From Casuarius casuarius (Eukaryota; Chordata; Aves; Casuariiformes; Casuariidae), in contig PTFA01000038.1 of the NCBI GenBank assembly GCA_003342895.1, forward strand, positions 2,324,590 through 2,388,589: a DNA stretch of 64,000 bases. The letters run 5' to 3'. The notes under the pieces were generated by a model. The model made no database searches and was not told the origin of the DNA. It was given only the letters and a program-made list of their open reading frames with translations. Each line of letters opens with the position of its first letter. The first letter of the stretch is position 1. The position numbers were made by a program, and so were the translations under genes. Positions 23,181 to 34,139 of the stretch are shown here, in pieces.

Positions 23181-24165
23181 AAGCTCCTAAAAAGCTCTCT
23201 TCAGTGTGGTGCATCCACAACGTCTCAGGCTCCTTTTGGCTGGAAAAGCATTTGGCTAATTTTCAATTCGTCAGATGAGTCCCTGACAGTTGGTAACACA
23301 CAACAAAGCAGATCTTTGGGAATCACCAGCGAGCGTTTTCTCAGCCATGGCTGGCCACACAGAACAGAGAGGCAAAAGGGCATAACAAAAAGCAAGATAA
23401 TGGCCAGATGGAGCACAGCACTCACCGATTCTATTTCGGTAGAGCTGCTACAGATGAACAAGAGACAAAAGCCAAATAGCTCCAAAATATCTGCAATGCA
23501 AGATAGCTGCAGACTGAAATTCACTTATTTCTCATGTTTTCCCCCAAACACTGGGACTTTCTATCGTATGATATCCAAAATTGGGATTTACTTTTTGCAG
23601 CAAGCAAATAATTAGCCTTTTCAAATAATTTTCAGGGAAGCATTCAAATACAGAACATTTTCATTCCATAAAAAAGTGGGGGAAAATTAGACACTTTTAA
23701 TAAAAACTTGGGGTTCCCAAAAAAGCCACCATTTCCCAGCTATTACTTGAAAATAAAAAAAGGAAAAAAAAAACAACTAAACAACTTAGCTCCTTACATA
23801 TGTCACATGTTAAATTGCAAGGACTATATTTTGGGTAGTTTACTCAGTGACAGGCAGGAGATTTACAAAATCCCCAGAAATCTTTACCTTGCTTTTTAAG
23901 CCATAACGTTATTTATAAAACCCAATATGCCTAGAAAGCCCAAATCTGCAAATATCAATCTCTGAACGTTAAAAGGGGTAAATTTAGTAAGTGTACTTTC
24001 CTCAAAAGAAATAACTAAAGTATGCACTGAAAGAAAAAATACCCTCCAGCATTTTATCTTCTAAATCTATTTGTGACTTACAGATGCTTAAAAGCAATGG
24101 TCCAAAGCCTGTAAACTCAGTGACTGAGATGTTAAAAGCACTTTAAATCCTTTAGGCTGCTTTGA
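23181..24165. other. unique non-coding DNA
   Basis: AT-leaning DNA with A tracts near 23755-23780. No recognised feature. A 99-codon plus frame (23316-23615) overlaps a 99-codon minus frame, which suggests neither is real. Confidence 0.55.
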
Positions 24166-24570
24166 AAAATCTCAGCGCCTTTGCCACGTGCGAGATATTT
24201 CGCGCTACCAAACCAGGAATTAATGCAAGCACTTAAACTTCCTTTTGTCGGGAAGGGCTTCAATCCTGCCGCACAGAGGCTCGTAAACAAAATTGCTGAC
24301 ACCTCCCGCTTACTGAAAGCGAACCATGATACAGCATTAATTGAACAAGCACTTTCAGACTGTCGAGTAAAACAACACCCACAGGGTTTGTTCCTGGAAG
24401 ACGTCCTGGCTGCAGTCGTGCACAGCATGCAAAAAGCAATGCCCTTAAAAAGTGGGGCTACTTCAGGATACCTGGAGAACTGGGGCAGCGCTCAGGTCAT
24501 CGTTGGAGCATTAAAGGATAGGCACAGATGCCGAAACCCTCTTAATGGTGCTATTGGTTATCGATAGCTA
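24166..24570 (+). other. protein-like open frame, unrecognised
   Basis: After a TGA at 24163-24165 the frame stays open to the stop at 24568. The first ATG is at 24223, giving about 114 codons. Composition is balanced (for example VNKIADTSRLLKANHD, then QALSDCRVKQHPQGLFLEDV) and CG dinucleotides are retained. No start context, splice partner or family is recognised. A 98-codon minus frame overlaps it. It may equally be a conserved non-coding element whose few stops are chance. Confidence 0.15.
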
Positions 24571-26080
24571 CGTGGCTCATGGGAGCCTCACAACACTTGA
24601 AGCTTTCTTGAAGACCAACTGACCGTAACCCCACTAGGAGATGGCCATCTCCACCAATCTAGTGCTGTTCCTCCTCCAGTCAACCTTGATCCAAAAAAAT
24701 AGGTTTCTTCCTCCCCCTCCATACCTGCACACACGCACTTTTGTTATTTGCACTGTGTGGGAAAAATATAAGCTGCAACGACACAGTTGGGTTTTTACCA
24801 CACAGACAAGCAGTCAGGTCCTTGACAGGTCATGTTGACACAAAAACTGAACATTTTCCTTTCAACACAGCCACCGCTCTCACTTTTGCAGTTTGCTGAG
24901 ATGACACAGAATATCTATAGCAAAAGGGAACTTGAAAAAAAATAACTTCATCAGGAGAAATATAAAATTCAGTCAAGTTCGGGGCCACCATGTCAGCATG
25001 ATTGCTTCTGCAGGGTTTCCACCCTCTCCAGGTCGGTAGACAGGCATCCCTTCACCAAGTTTCCCCACTGCAAGTGAATGATGTGGGGCAAACAAAACAC
25101 GTGAACTAAGAAATGAAATGTAGCTTGAACAGCCCAACTTCTTAAAATTATTACTACATGAGCAATCAATCCTTCCACTTCCCTCCATGAAAAAAGCTAA
25201 AGGAAAGGTAACAGATGCTTAATTTTTAACCTCCATCTCTCACTCCCCTTACTCTCTCTGCAGAAGGAACAGCTGCAGCACACTTGCTTTGGAGTGAAGG
25301 GTTATGCACAGAAAACAACATCCCCATCCATGGAGATTTTCTTTATTTTTTTCCCCTCCATTTTATTTTATTTATTCTTTTTTTTTGGCCATCCAACATC
25401 CTGCCTATAAGGGGCCAATGTGACTTTGTGGTGCACACGGAGGGTCCCAGCACCCATTTTCCCCCGCTCCTGCCTAGCACCAGCCCTGTGCTGTGTTTGC
25501 AAGCTAATGGTCACGCCGCTGCAGCTGCGCGCCGCTGCTAATGCCTTCCTTACGGCGAGTCCTCCCGGCTCCAAAGGCCCCGCTCGGCCTTTGCCCCTCA
25601 CTGCCTTCTGGCTTAGAGCAGGCAGCTGCTCCAGATGTAGCTGGTTCAAGAAAGGTTAGACACAAAGCAAAACAAAAAAAAAGCCCTTTCAATGGAGTTT
25701 TGAAGAGAAAGAGAGACTCCTTGTGCTGCTCTGCACAGGCACGACTCCTCCATAGCTTGCACGCAGATAGCACTAAACGATTACAGTGGGTCTCTCCTTG
25801 AAAAGTACTTTCCCCCTGCTCCCCCCCCCCATCAAGAATTAAAAAAACAGGCTAATATGAGGTTCTGTTCCTTCTGCAATGTCCTCCTTTGTAGCAGGTG
25901 GAGCTCTGGTTTTAAAAAATGAAGGCTGACCGACAGCGTCGCGCCGGGTGCGTTTTTTGGCACCAGCATTGGGTTAGCGAGGTGCAGAGGAGTTGAAGGA
26001 GCTGGCGTCTGAGCCAAGACACAGAACATCTTTACCTTTCCTTGTAGCCATACTCACTCGTCTCCGCTTCTTTAGGCCAC
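24571..26080. other. unique non-coding DNA
   Basis: Mostly plain. A modest CpG cluster at about 25500-25620 carries overlapping unrecognised frames. C10 lies at 25821-25830. No gene is recognised. Confidence 0.5.
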
Positions 26081-26480
26081 AGTTTTTTGCAGTAGGAACT
26101 TCTACTTGGTGCTAGAATAAATTTTCCCAACTGAATTATTTTTGGTAAAACCTGTTAATACTCACACTTAGATTCAACAGGCATCTGCATTATTCATTCT
26201 TGCAACTCAAGGTACCCTCTCAACTACCTCTCAGAGTAAAGTACAATTACTAGTTTTTTCTTAATTACACCATTGGTTAATGCAACCTCTGACAGAGGAA
26301 AGGTTGAACATTTAATTTGGCAAGGTTTAGTGTCAATCTGCATTAGGCCGCAGTGATTTAACCTCTCTTTCCCTGGCAGCGTGCCTGCACCATTCTCCTA
26401 ATAGCACACGTCCCTGGCCTACATATTTCATCTGGATCCTCAGCCCTGAACAACCAGCAGTTCTCAGCTCACTCATTAGG
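26081..26480. promoter_or_regulatory. enhancer-like block
   Basis: Includes TTCTTAATTACACC near 26258, TTAATGCAACC near 26277, ATTTAATTTGGCAAGG near 26310 and CAATCTGCATTAGG near 26335. It is a dense run of homeodomain-type words with little else. Conservation is untested. Confidence 0.28.
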
Positions 26481-29425
26481 GCCACCACACAACCCCACCA
26501 CATCAAAATGTATTCTTCCAAGCAACCACGAGTATACTACTACAAATGTCAAAATCAAGGCTCTCATTAATTAGAGGGTTATTTCCCCAAACACATGGCA
26601 TTGCATCTCTCAAAACCACAACTCTATACAACTCCTGCTCCAAAAAAAAGCTTCAGATCAAGAAGGACAGCATGATACAGTAACATTTGTGATCTCCTCT
26701 CTCTCCAGCGATTACAGGCATCCAGACCATTTATGACGGTTTGCTCCTCCCCAAAAAAAAGCCTATAAAAGAGAACTTCTTCTAACACCCTTTCCACAAT
26801 TCCAATGTATGTATAAATACAAGACGTAAATAATGGTGGTAATGAAGACGATAGAGATCTGAAGAAGCATTTTGTTCTGCGCACACAGAACTCAGTCATC
26901 GTGACCTAGTAGTCCCTCAGACCAACCTAAACTCATCCAACCTGTTAATCTAGGAAAAGTAGTACCTCTTACACGTGGTTTTATCACTACAGCAATTTTT
27001 TATGTACATGACCAGGAGATGATTTCAAGATGTACTTACTGGATGTATAGCATGAATATCTAATAACCTTGATATATCTATTTTCAGCCCTCCGGTGCAG
27101 TTAGAAAGCGTTTCCTGTGCTTGTAGACCAGCACTGGGACACCTTGACTTACCAGGAACTGCCCAGGAAAGCCTGTGAGAGCAGGGATCAACCCAGGATT
27201 TCTCCAACAGCAACAGATCCTGAAGACCTTTTAGCATTTCCTCCTCATGCCACCATTAACACATTCTTCTCCAATATCTTTCATTTATTAGAGGACAACA
27301 CTTCCCTATCAAGAACCTACACTGCATCACGAATCAGCAAATGTAATTAAGAGGAGTATTTTACAGGGAACAGTTTAACAGAGCTCCAAGTGCTTCACTT
27401 TGCTTAGTCTCCTTACTATATCTGTCCTATGCTAAATGATTTAACTTGTCTAATAGTTGAGACTGTAAAGGGAGAGGGCTATTTGCCAAAAAAAACAAAC
27501 AGAATTTTATCACAGAGATAACCACGGTTCCCTGGATAACAAGACCTCCCCATTCACAGGAAACTCCTCCACCAGTCTCCTGATGTGACTCACCAGTGTT
27601 GGAGGACCTCAGCCAGGAGGTCAGCTCGTGCCGGCTGCCTCTTTCCATCCCAGCTCAGCACTGTGTAACCCTTCTACAGGTCATCCCACCGGGAGCGTGG
27701 GGGAAAGGGCCACAGGCTATGAGTTGGGGGACTTATCTGCTTCAAATAAACTATGTCAGAACTGGAGGGAGAAAATAATTTCTGTTAAATGAACCAGGAC
27801 ACACAAAATAGTTTTGTCGGCTTTCTGCTTTTATGTTGTCTCTGGGTGATTACAGCAGGCAACATACCTGCACCGGTATTAAGCCTGCAAGGACAAAGTT
27901 AACCTGTCAACAATTTCTGAGCAGTTTTAAATCATCGGAGTGAGATTGCATCAAATCAGAGTTTCCCACTATAAGGCCACAGAGCCTTTGATCTGATACC
28001 AGAATTTAGTGCAGCTTGCTTTACCGGATTGCAGAGTCACGGCTTTATAGATGGACAAGTATTTTAGCAAACCTCCTGGAGGAATCATCCAAGAGTTCAT
28101 TTCTTAAAATGACAGCACTACAGGAAGGGAAATAATCAGAGATGTGACTTCCCTTGCAGCAAGTCTCAGGGCAGCACGGGACACCACTCACCCATGGGCA
28201 CCAATTACACCACCAGTTCAACAGCGGTAGATTCACTACTCGCAGCTGTGTTCACAGGGCACAGGTGGAATGATAGCTATTTTCCTCTAGGGCCTGCAAT
28301 GCTGTTGTACCTCTGGAGGTAACACAACTAGGAGCCCAGCAGGGATACAGAAGTGGTGGAAGATCTCTGCACCGAGGAGTTTTCAGTCCCAACATCTGCC
28401 CAGATGAAAAAGTACCACTGAAGAAAGCAGTTGGGTTGGAGGAGATGCCGACTCCTTCAGCAAGGATGGAGACATCAGTGCTGTCTCTCTGAGGGTTCAA
28501 GAGACCTTATTTTCTTGGCATGGCATGGAACCAGGGACAGCCACAGAGTTACCACAGCTAGGCAGTCACTAATTGTGACCTCCCACACTCATACCCTAAT
28601 TATGCTCTTGCTTGACTGGCAGGAGAAGCACCACTAAAAGCCTCCCATTAGCTATATATGCAATGCGGCCAATGCTGGGCTGTCAACAGAGGGAATAAAG
28701 TGAAGCTCAGGAGAAACCTTAAAAATAAATAGGGTGGTAAAGGTAGTGTTCCCATGTCTACTTCTGTACAAGCTTCACAAACTATCATCTGCAAACTTCT
28801 TGCTCAGCCTGGCATTTCATCTTTGACCTCTGTTAACAAATAACATCAAACCAGAACAAATTGTCTACTGGAAAAAGGGAAAAGCCATCCCTGGCCTTCT
28901 TGGTTTCATCCAGAGCATTCCCGTAACCGCAGAGAGCAAGGTGCCCCATCCAACCTCTGCCTGGGTCGCCATGCCGACCTTCACCGCTCAAATTCCACTA
29001 ATGGAATTCCCACCCCCCCATCCGTCCCCCTCCTTTCTGAACGAGATGCCTAAAGAATTTGGGGGGAGGGAAGGGGAAGACAGCCAACAGTCTCAGGAAC
29101 AATCCTTTGTTTTGCAGCATCTTATATTTCATTACGTAAGATCAATGCGGCCTCAATATCCTAATAACACAAAACAAAGTTTGTATTTCATATATATCTC
29201 CCATGAGTAGAAATGCACGTACACTATCACTACTATGCCACAAAGCTTAACTGCAATAGACTTTGTCTCCCACTAGTAAAACAGAAATTACAAAATCCAA
29301 ACCTAAAACTCTGTAAAATAAGCATCAGCAATTCAAACAGAGACAGATTTTTTTTTTTTGGTCCTTTTACCCAAGCCTCATAAATCAGATGGTTAAAAAT
29401 AAGACTGTGACACAAAAGACCAAAC
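26481..29425. other. unique non-coding DNA, CpG-poor
   Basis: The plainest long stretch of the window. Isolated splice-donor-like words on the minus strand (near 27035, 27156, 27590 and 28185) are not paired with convincing frames. Short frames are unrecognised. T10 lies near 29350. Confidence 0.55.
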
Positions 29426-30470
29426 ATAAAAATAAGCCAATTAATTTGCCTCTAAATAGTTGAAATAAATAGAGTGCAATTTCTGCATTTTGAGACTATC
29501 CAATTACAGGAAAAAATTATCCACTAGTATAATGCAGTTACAGCACGCAAATAGGTATGAAACCAAAAAGAGGGAGCATTATTTTAAAATTAAGGCTGCA
29601 TTATCTATATTGCATGATTATCAGCATAATTAGCCTAAAGCTTCCCCCAAAAAGTTCCCAAAACACTTAAGGCAACATCAGATTATACGGCTTCTTTGAA
29701 GCAGACTACGCAGAATCTGAGGATATTCTGGGAAGCGAAGGTTACAGTAACTGCTAAGTCACAGTACAAGATAGCTCAAAATACCATAAACATTTAATAT
29801 ACTGTTCTGCCATATAAGCAGTCATTAGCTCATTACCATCTCTATTAAAAACTAATGCTGCCCTCATCAGCATATCAGCTGATCCCTAATGTTCCCACCT
29901 GCATATCTTCTGTAGGGCTAACTCATCCCTTCTCGTGTTTGACGAAATCTTAGTGGGCTGGCTAAATAGTTAGCTGTCCTGCTCAAGGGATGCAAGTTTA
30001 GCAAAGTTCCTCACCAAGTTTGCGAGCAAATTATAACGGAAGGAGGGAAGAATGAATAAATTCCCCAAATATTTATACTTTTTGTCCCTCTTTTTGGTAG
30101 CTTGTAACTCGTTGAAGCGCTCTGATTTTAGAATAAAATCTTGCAAATTCAGTCCGCACTCAAAAAGCACATTTGTGTTTATTATTTTCCTTTAGAAAAC
30201 AAAAAGATCAAAAGCCAAAGACAGCGAACTCCCCCCTCTTCCTCTTTCCTTCCCGCAGATCTGACACACTCTCCATTTTAAGCCGCAACTCTTCCAAGAA
30301 AGCTCTTCAGAAGAGCAGAAATAACTGGACAGAATAAAGATAAATAAATACATTTTTAAAAATCTTTTTTTTCACCAGCCCAATTCAATCTTTAATGAAA
30401 AAGTGTCCCTAAGTGTTCTGGTAAAAAGTCATTTGATTCAGTACAACAATACCATTTAACCCAGGCTTCC
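29426..30470. promoter_or_regulatory. large AT-rich enhancer-like region
   Basis: About 1 kb of AT-rich, non-repetitive DNA loaded with homeodomain cores: AGCCAATTAATTTGCC near 29435, TCCAATTACAGG near 29498 and AGCATAATTAGCC near 29622. GCTAAATAGTTAGC near 29959 is nearly self-complementary. There is little simple sequence. It borders the orphan CpG island at 30640, so a promoter-proximal enhancer is a reasonable inference. Confidence 0.35.
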
Positions 30471-30479
30471 ATGTATGAC

Positions 30480-30562
30480 ACAAAGACTATATGTATGTAT
30501 ATGTATATTATATACACACATACAGACACACACATATATATATTTATATATAGGAACTATAT
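30480..30562 (+). repeat. (TG/TA/CA)n microsatellite
   Basis: Alternating purine-pyrimidine sequence mixing ATGTAT, TATACACACA and ATATATAT units. It abuts the left side of the CpG island by less than 100 bases. Confidence 0.9.
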
Positions 30563-30716
30563 ATGTAGGCCTTTCAAGCAAACTCTCTGCTTAAAATTAT
30601 GATATCTACACACAGGGAAAAAGAAAAATCGACAAAACAACAAACCGGGGCACACCCGTGCATCCATTTTGAACCCCTCCTCCTTCCCTCCCTGGGGCGG
30701 CGGCAGGCCCAAAATT

Positions 30717-30760
30717 ACCCCGCGGGGGGCAAAACTCCACGGGGGGCAAAACCCCGCGGG
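30717..30760 (+). repeat. 17-bp-period GC-rich tandem repeat
   Basis: CGGGGGGCAAAACTCC at 30723-30738 is repeated as CGGGGGGCAAAACCCC at 30740-30755, with ACCCCGCGGG at both ends of the array. The period is 17 bases, with one mismatch between the core copies. Confidence 0.9.
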
Positions 30761-31199
30761 CCGTCGCCCTGCCCGGGAGCTGGGCGGTGGAGGAGGCGCG
30801 AAGCAGGACCAGGCGGGCGCAGAGCCTGCTCCAGAGAGGAGCCGCCAGCGGAGACATGCCCCGCTTCCCACGTGCCACCATGTTCAGGAGGTCCCGCGCT
30901 CCAGCCCCGCACGAGCAACAGCCCTCGGGTCGCCCGGGGATCCTCTGTCCACTTGGCCAACCTCAGAGGCCCACCAGGACGGAGGGAGGGCATGGAAACA
31001 CACCGCTGCTCCGGAGCGGGGTGGGGGGAAGAGGGAGAAGCCCCTGTTCCGGGCACGGGGCCTGCGGGGCCTGCGCGCGGCAGCGGCGGCCATGGCGATG
31101 GCGGCGCGCGGCCTGGCCGCCGGCCAGCTGGAAGCCGGCGGGGGCTTTTCCTTCCCCGCCGCTCTGCCTCATTCAGGCGCTGCTCCGCTCGTAGCGAGG

Positions 31200-31209
31200 C
31201 TATTTATAG
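31200..31209. promoter_or_regulatory. MEF2/TATA element in the CpG island
   Basis: CTATTTATAG is a perfect YTAWWWWTAR (MEF2) word. On the minus strand it reads CTATAAATAG, also a good TATA box. It is the only AT-rich word in a GC-rich context, which makes chance less likely than elsewhere. A minus-strand start would fall near 31170. Confidence 0.4.
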
Positions 31210-31415
31210 CCGCTGGCGAGAGACCAGGCGCAACGCGACCGCAGAACCGCAGCTCCGGGCGGTGGTGGTGGTGGGGAAATAATAATAAAAAAACTAATAT
31301 AAATAAAACAAACTAGAGCCCTTCCGCTCTCGCCGTGCGGCGCAGCCCGCGGCACAGGCGACCGCGGCTCCGGCGGAGAGGGGAAGGGGATGAAGCCACT
31401 TCGCTCTGTTTGGGG

Positions 31416-31425
31416 TTAAAAATAG
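31416..31425. promoter_or_regulatory. second MEF2-pattern site
   Basis: TTAAAAATAG fits YTAWWWWTAR exactly and lies 216 bases from the first one, inside the same CpG island. Confidence 0.3.
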
Positions 31426-31560
31426 CCGAGCCAAAAAAGCCGCCGCGGGGAAGCGTGACCTTTACTACTACTACGAAAAGAAAGCGCGCTGCGCCCCGCG
31501 CGCGAGGGCTGGGGCGTCCGAAATGAAACACGCTGCCGCGGGGGGAGAAGAGGAAGCGGG

Positions 31561-31744
31561 GGACAAGACACGCGGGAAGAAAATCTTTAGGTACGGCCAG
31601 AAAAAAGAGGAAAAAAACCCCACTTTTTCCCAATAGCAGTCAATTTTTTTTCCACCTCCTAGATGCAAAACTCTCATTCCCTTGAAAACTGCTTCCCAGG
31701 GAGCAAGCCGGGAACATGCTTCTGTGGAGGAGGGGAAGAAGCAG
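31561..31744. other. right shoulder of the CpG island
   Basis: Purine tracts and a T8 run. No gene is recognised. Confidence 0.5.
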
Positions 31745-31790
31745 CCTATTATATAGACACATATATATGTATACACATACACACACCCCT
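31745..31790 (+). repeat. (TA/CA)n microsatellite
   Basis: TATATAGACACATATATATG followed by CACATACACACACC. It resembles the microsatellite on the left side of the CpG island and flanks it on the right. Confidence 0.9.
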
Positions 31791-31794
31791 CATT

Positions 31795-32160
31795 CCACAG
31801 GCCACTAACGCAATTAGACAGTTGTCATAAATCGGACCGTTAAAAAGAAAAAATGTGTCACATCTCGCTCGGGATGCGAAGCCGGAGAGCGACCCTGTCT
31901 GTAAACACGAGCAAGCTCCGAGTCACTCTCTCTCCACCCCCCCGCTTTTTATTTTATATTTCCTAAATGAAAGCACTTTGATTTTTGCCGAGACAGGTGT
32001 TTCAGATACAGCTTGAAAACTAATTAAATCATATCTGCAGCTTGAAAACTAATTAATCCTTTATTCCCTATTATAATAGATAATTACAATGCATGATAGG
32101 AAACGACTTGTCAGGTTTTCTGTTTAAAACATTCACATTTTAGGGAAAATAAAATGGGGC
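31795..32160. promoter_or_regulatory. enhancer-like block with duplicated homeodomain site
   Basis: AT-rich DNA with retained CG dinucleotides. It contains an exact 19-bp direct repeat (32009-32056) carrying ACTAATTAA, then ATAGATAATTACAATGCATG. The motif density and exact repeat make this the strongest enhancer candidate by eye. Which gene it would serve is unknown. Confidence 0.4.
32009..32056 (+). repeat. 19-bp exact direct repeat with homeodomain cores
   Basis: CAGCTTGAAAACTAATTAA at 32009-32027 and again at 32038-32056, a start-to-start spacing of 29 bases. Each copy ends in a TAATTA homeodomain core. The 10 bases between them are unrelated. Confidence 0.95.
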
Positions 32161-33299
32161 AGAGGAGGAATGGTTGCAGGGCCTGCCTGCCCTCCAGTAG
32201 CCCACCAGTTCATACTGGTGAAGTGGCCTGTGGGATGTAGTGGAAGCAAAGCCACAGTTTCTGGAAGTATCTCCAGGAACCGGAGACGACAGGAGGTCAG
32301 ATTTCGTGGTTCACTCCTCTTCAGTAGACTGCAAAGTCAAGGGGCTGTTTCTAGAGCCCTGCCTCCATGCAAACAAGCCAATTAGCAAAACGTTTGCAAT
32401 TAAAACAACGAAGAAGCCGGGATTCAACATCCCTCTCAAGGTCTATGTCGTGCCCACTGCTTAGATATATCAGGTCTCACCGCCTTGCTTACTGTCTCCT
32501 TCTCCCACATCTTCCAAACAGCACAACTATTGCAGGGATTTGAACCTTGTGGACGTGAGGGGTTTTTTTGTTTTGTTTTGTTTTGAGATAGTTTAAATCT
32601 TAATACGCAGCTACAGAGGAGACGGGCAAAACCAACGACGCTCCCCGAGCTCCACTGCTCCTCACCTCTTGCTCCATTTTACTGCTCCTGCTTCAATCCT
32701 GTGCAAGGATCATGCAAAGCCGGTGATTCGGCGCAGCCGGGGAGGTCAGCAAACACCCACAGCCAGCAATACAAAAAGACAGCCAAGAGCCCACTCCCCC
32801 CACCCATTGCTCTTAAATGCTGCAAGATCTTTACTGCCATTGCAACATGAAAAGCGTACCAGTGGAGAAAGTTTCTGTAACTCCTTTGCAACAAAATAAG
32901 GGTCTAGAAAAGGGAGCGAATAAAGGCAAGCCCATTGCCAGCGCAATTAAAAGGTGTTGCATGGGGTAAGCCCGCAATAAGAACGCATAGTGGTCCACAA
33001 ACAACGAAACCCACTGGATATCAGAAGAAAAATCTCATCAAGAATAGGATGGAGTGAGATGGCTCCATTGGCGCTTGATGGAAAACAGGCTCCCAAGGAA
33101 ACACCCTGGTGGCCCTTCTCCCCGAGAGTTTGACGCTAACCACAGCCTTTCCACATTCAAATACTTCCCCCTTTTCCTCCAGCCGATTGCTGCTCTGTGA
33201 ACTCTGTCAAGCAATACTGTGCTTGACACTACAGGAAAGAGATCCTACTCCTTTTGCTCCATTTTTGTTTTCCTTTTTGAAACAGATTTCTCCAAAGCA
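32161..33299. other. unique non-coding DNA
   Basis: Ordinary sequence with a (TTTTG)n tract at 32563-32585. Frames on both strands are unrecognised. Confidence 0.55.
32563..32585 (+). repeat. (TTTTG)n short tandem repeat
   Basis: Four TTTTG units preceded by extra T. No SINE body is attached. Confidence 0.9.
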
Positions 33300-33800
33300 T
33301 CCAGTTGTGCAAAGCACCTCTCCAAAGCCATCCGCTCCCGGTCACGGGGGCTCTCCAGGCGTGAGCATCCCTCCTCCAAACGGGGAGCCGGCACCGTTCG
33401 CTCAAGTTTCCCGCAGCCCCTCGCCGGCCTTTCAAGCTCCGCATCGGGAGGAATCGCGTTCCCCCACGTGCCACCGCCCCAGCTGCTTTTCCCTCCCCTC
33501 CCCACATAAAGGCAGCAAAAGCATCAGGAAAACGCCCGCCGCCGTCTAAAAAAACCAAACAGACAAGGTTGTTTTCATTTAACGAAAACCGCTCGCCATT
33601 CAGGGGTCTTTCCAGAAATCTGGGTAATTGCTGGCGTCATCCTTCCTGCCGCTGTCAATTAGCACCAGGGACAAAAAGCTTCGGCGCGTTCAGGTGCCAA
33701 ACGCGCTCCACGCATCGTCCTTCAGCGATGGGAGCGGCGGCGGAGAGATTGATTCAGGCCCCATATACCGTATTAATGAGGCTAATTATAATCTCTCTTA

Positions 33801-33811
33801 CCAGCAGGGGG
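33801..33811 (+). promoter_or_regulatory. CTCF-like core site
   Basis: CCAGCAGGGGG, followed by ACT, matches the central part of the CTCF motif well and departs from it at the 3' end. Occupancy is untested. Confidence 0.35.
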
Positions 33812-33882
33812 ACTAAAGGGTGAAAAAACAGCTCCAAAAGGGTCAGCTCCCCTCTCCTCCACCCACCAAAGCCAGCGGGAAG

Positions 33883-33897
33883 CTTTAATCCAGGTGA
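33883..33897 (+). other. near-consensus splice donor
   Basis: AATCCAG/GTGAGT, with the GT at 33892-33893, matches the donor consensus from -3 to +6. It lies in a CpG-rich setting, as the 3' end of a non-coding first exon would. No upstream start or downstream acceptor is established. Confidence 0.25.
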
Positions 33898-34060
33898 GTT
33901 TTTTCCCCCCATGGGGACAACCCAGGGTCCCGCGCATCAAATGCGGTTTCCGACCGCGGCTCATCCCGCGGCCCCCCCTCCATCTCCTCCCTCCCTTTCC
34001 AAGCAGCGCTCACCTGGCAAACCCCATCTTCCCGAAACCAAAACGGTCAATACGTCACCC

Positions 34061-34139
34061 AATTTCGCAACCATTTATCTGTCACGAGCAGAAGTGATCT
34101 GACAAGGATTTGGGGATGGTGGGGGGGAGGAAGAGAGGG
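34061..34139 (+). repeat. G-rich purine stretch
   Basis: From about 34111 the sequence contains four G runs in 30 bases (GGGG, GGGGGGG, GGGG and shorter). It is compatible with a G-quadruplex on the plus strand. Confidence 0.5.

Larger units (their letters stand above)
30640..31560. promoter_or_regulatory. strong orphan CpG island
   Basis: The longest and densest CpG island in the window, about 900 bases. It contains a 17-bp tandem repeat (30717-30760) and two perfect MEF2-pattern sites at 31200-31209 and 31416-31425. The first of these also reads as a TATA box. Frames of up to 227 codons (30599-31282 plus, 30715-31056 minus) cover it in several registers, are alanine/arginine/glycine-rich and unrecognised, and reflect GC content. 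An unannotated promoter, for example of a non-coding RNA, is possible in either direction. Confidence 0.75.
33300..34060. promoter_or_regulatory. CpG-rich region with mixed enhancer-like DNA
   Basis: CpG-rich sub-blocks at about 33320-33480, 33640-33760 and 33900-34040 surround an AT-rich island with ATTAATGAGGCTAATTATAA (33773-33792). A CTCF-like site at 33801 and a plus-strand splice donor at 33891 lie inside. Overlapping frames (33109-33549 plus, 33229-33558 minus) are unrecognised. It could be a promoter with a non-coding first exon. Confidence 0.45.

Noticed and set aside
26900..26960. Sequence vaguely like a CR1 tail
   Set aside because: It lacks the 8-bp terminal repeat and the usual CR1 body words. 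The similarity is a few short words only.
27020..28200. Several minus-strand splice-donor words
   Set aside because: None is paired with an acceptor and an open frame at exon length. Such words occur by chance every kilobase or so.
30599..31316. Open frames of 227 and 215 codons on the plus strand
   Set aside because: They lie in a CpG island where stop codons are rare. Different registers and the minus strand are open too, and the translations are alanine/arginine/glycine-rich and match nothing known.
32535..32546. tRNA B-box match on the minus strand (GGTTCAAATCCC)
   Set aside because: No pairing T-arm stem, no A-box at the right distance and no cloverleaf can be drawn.
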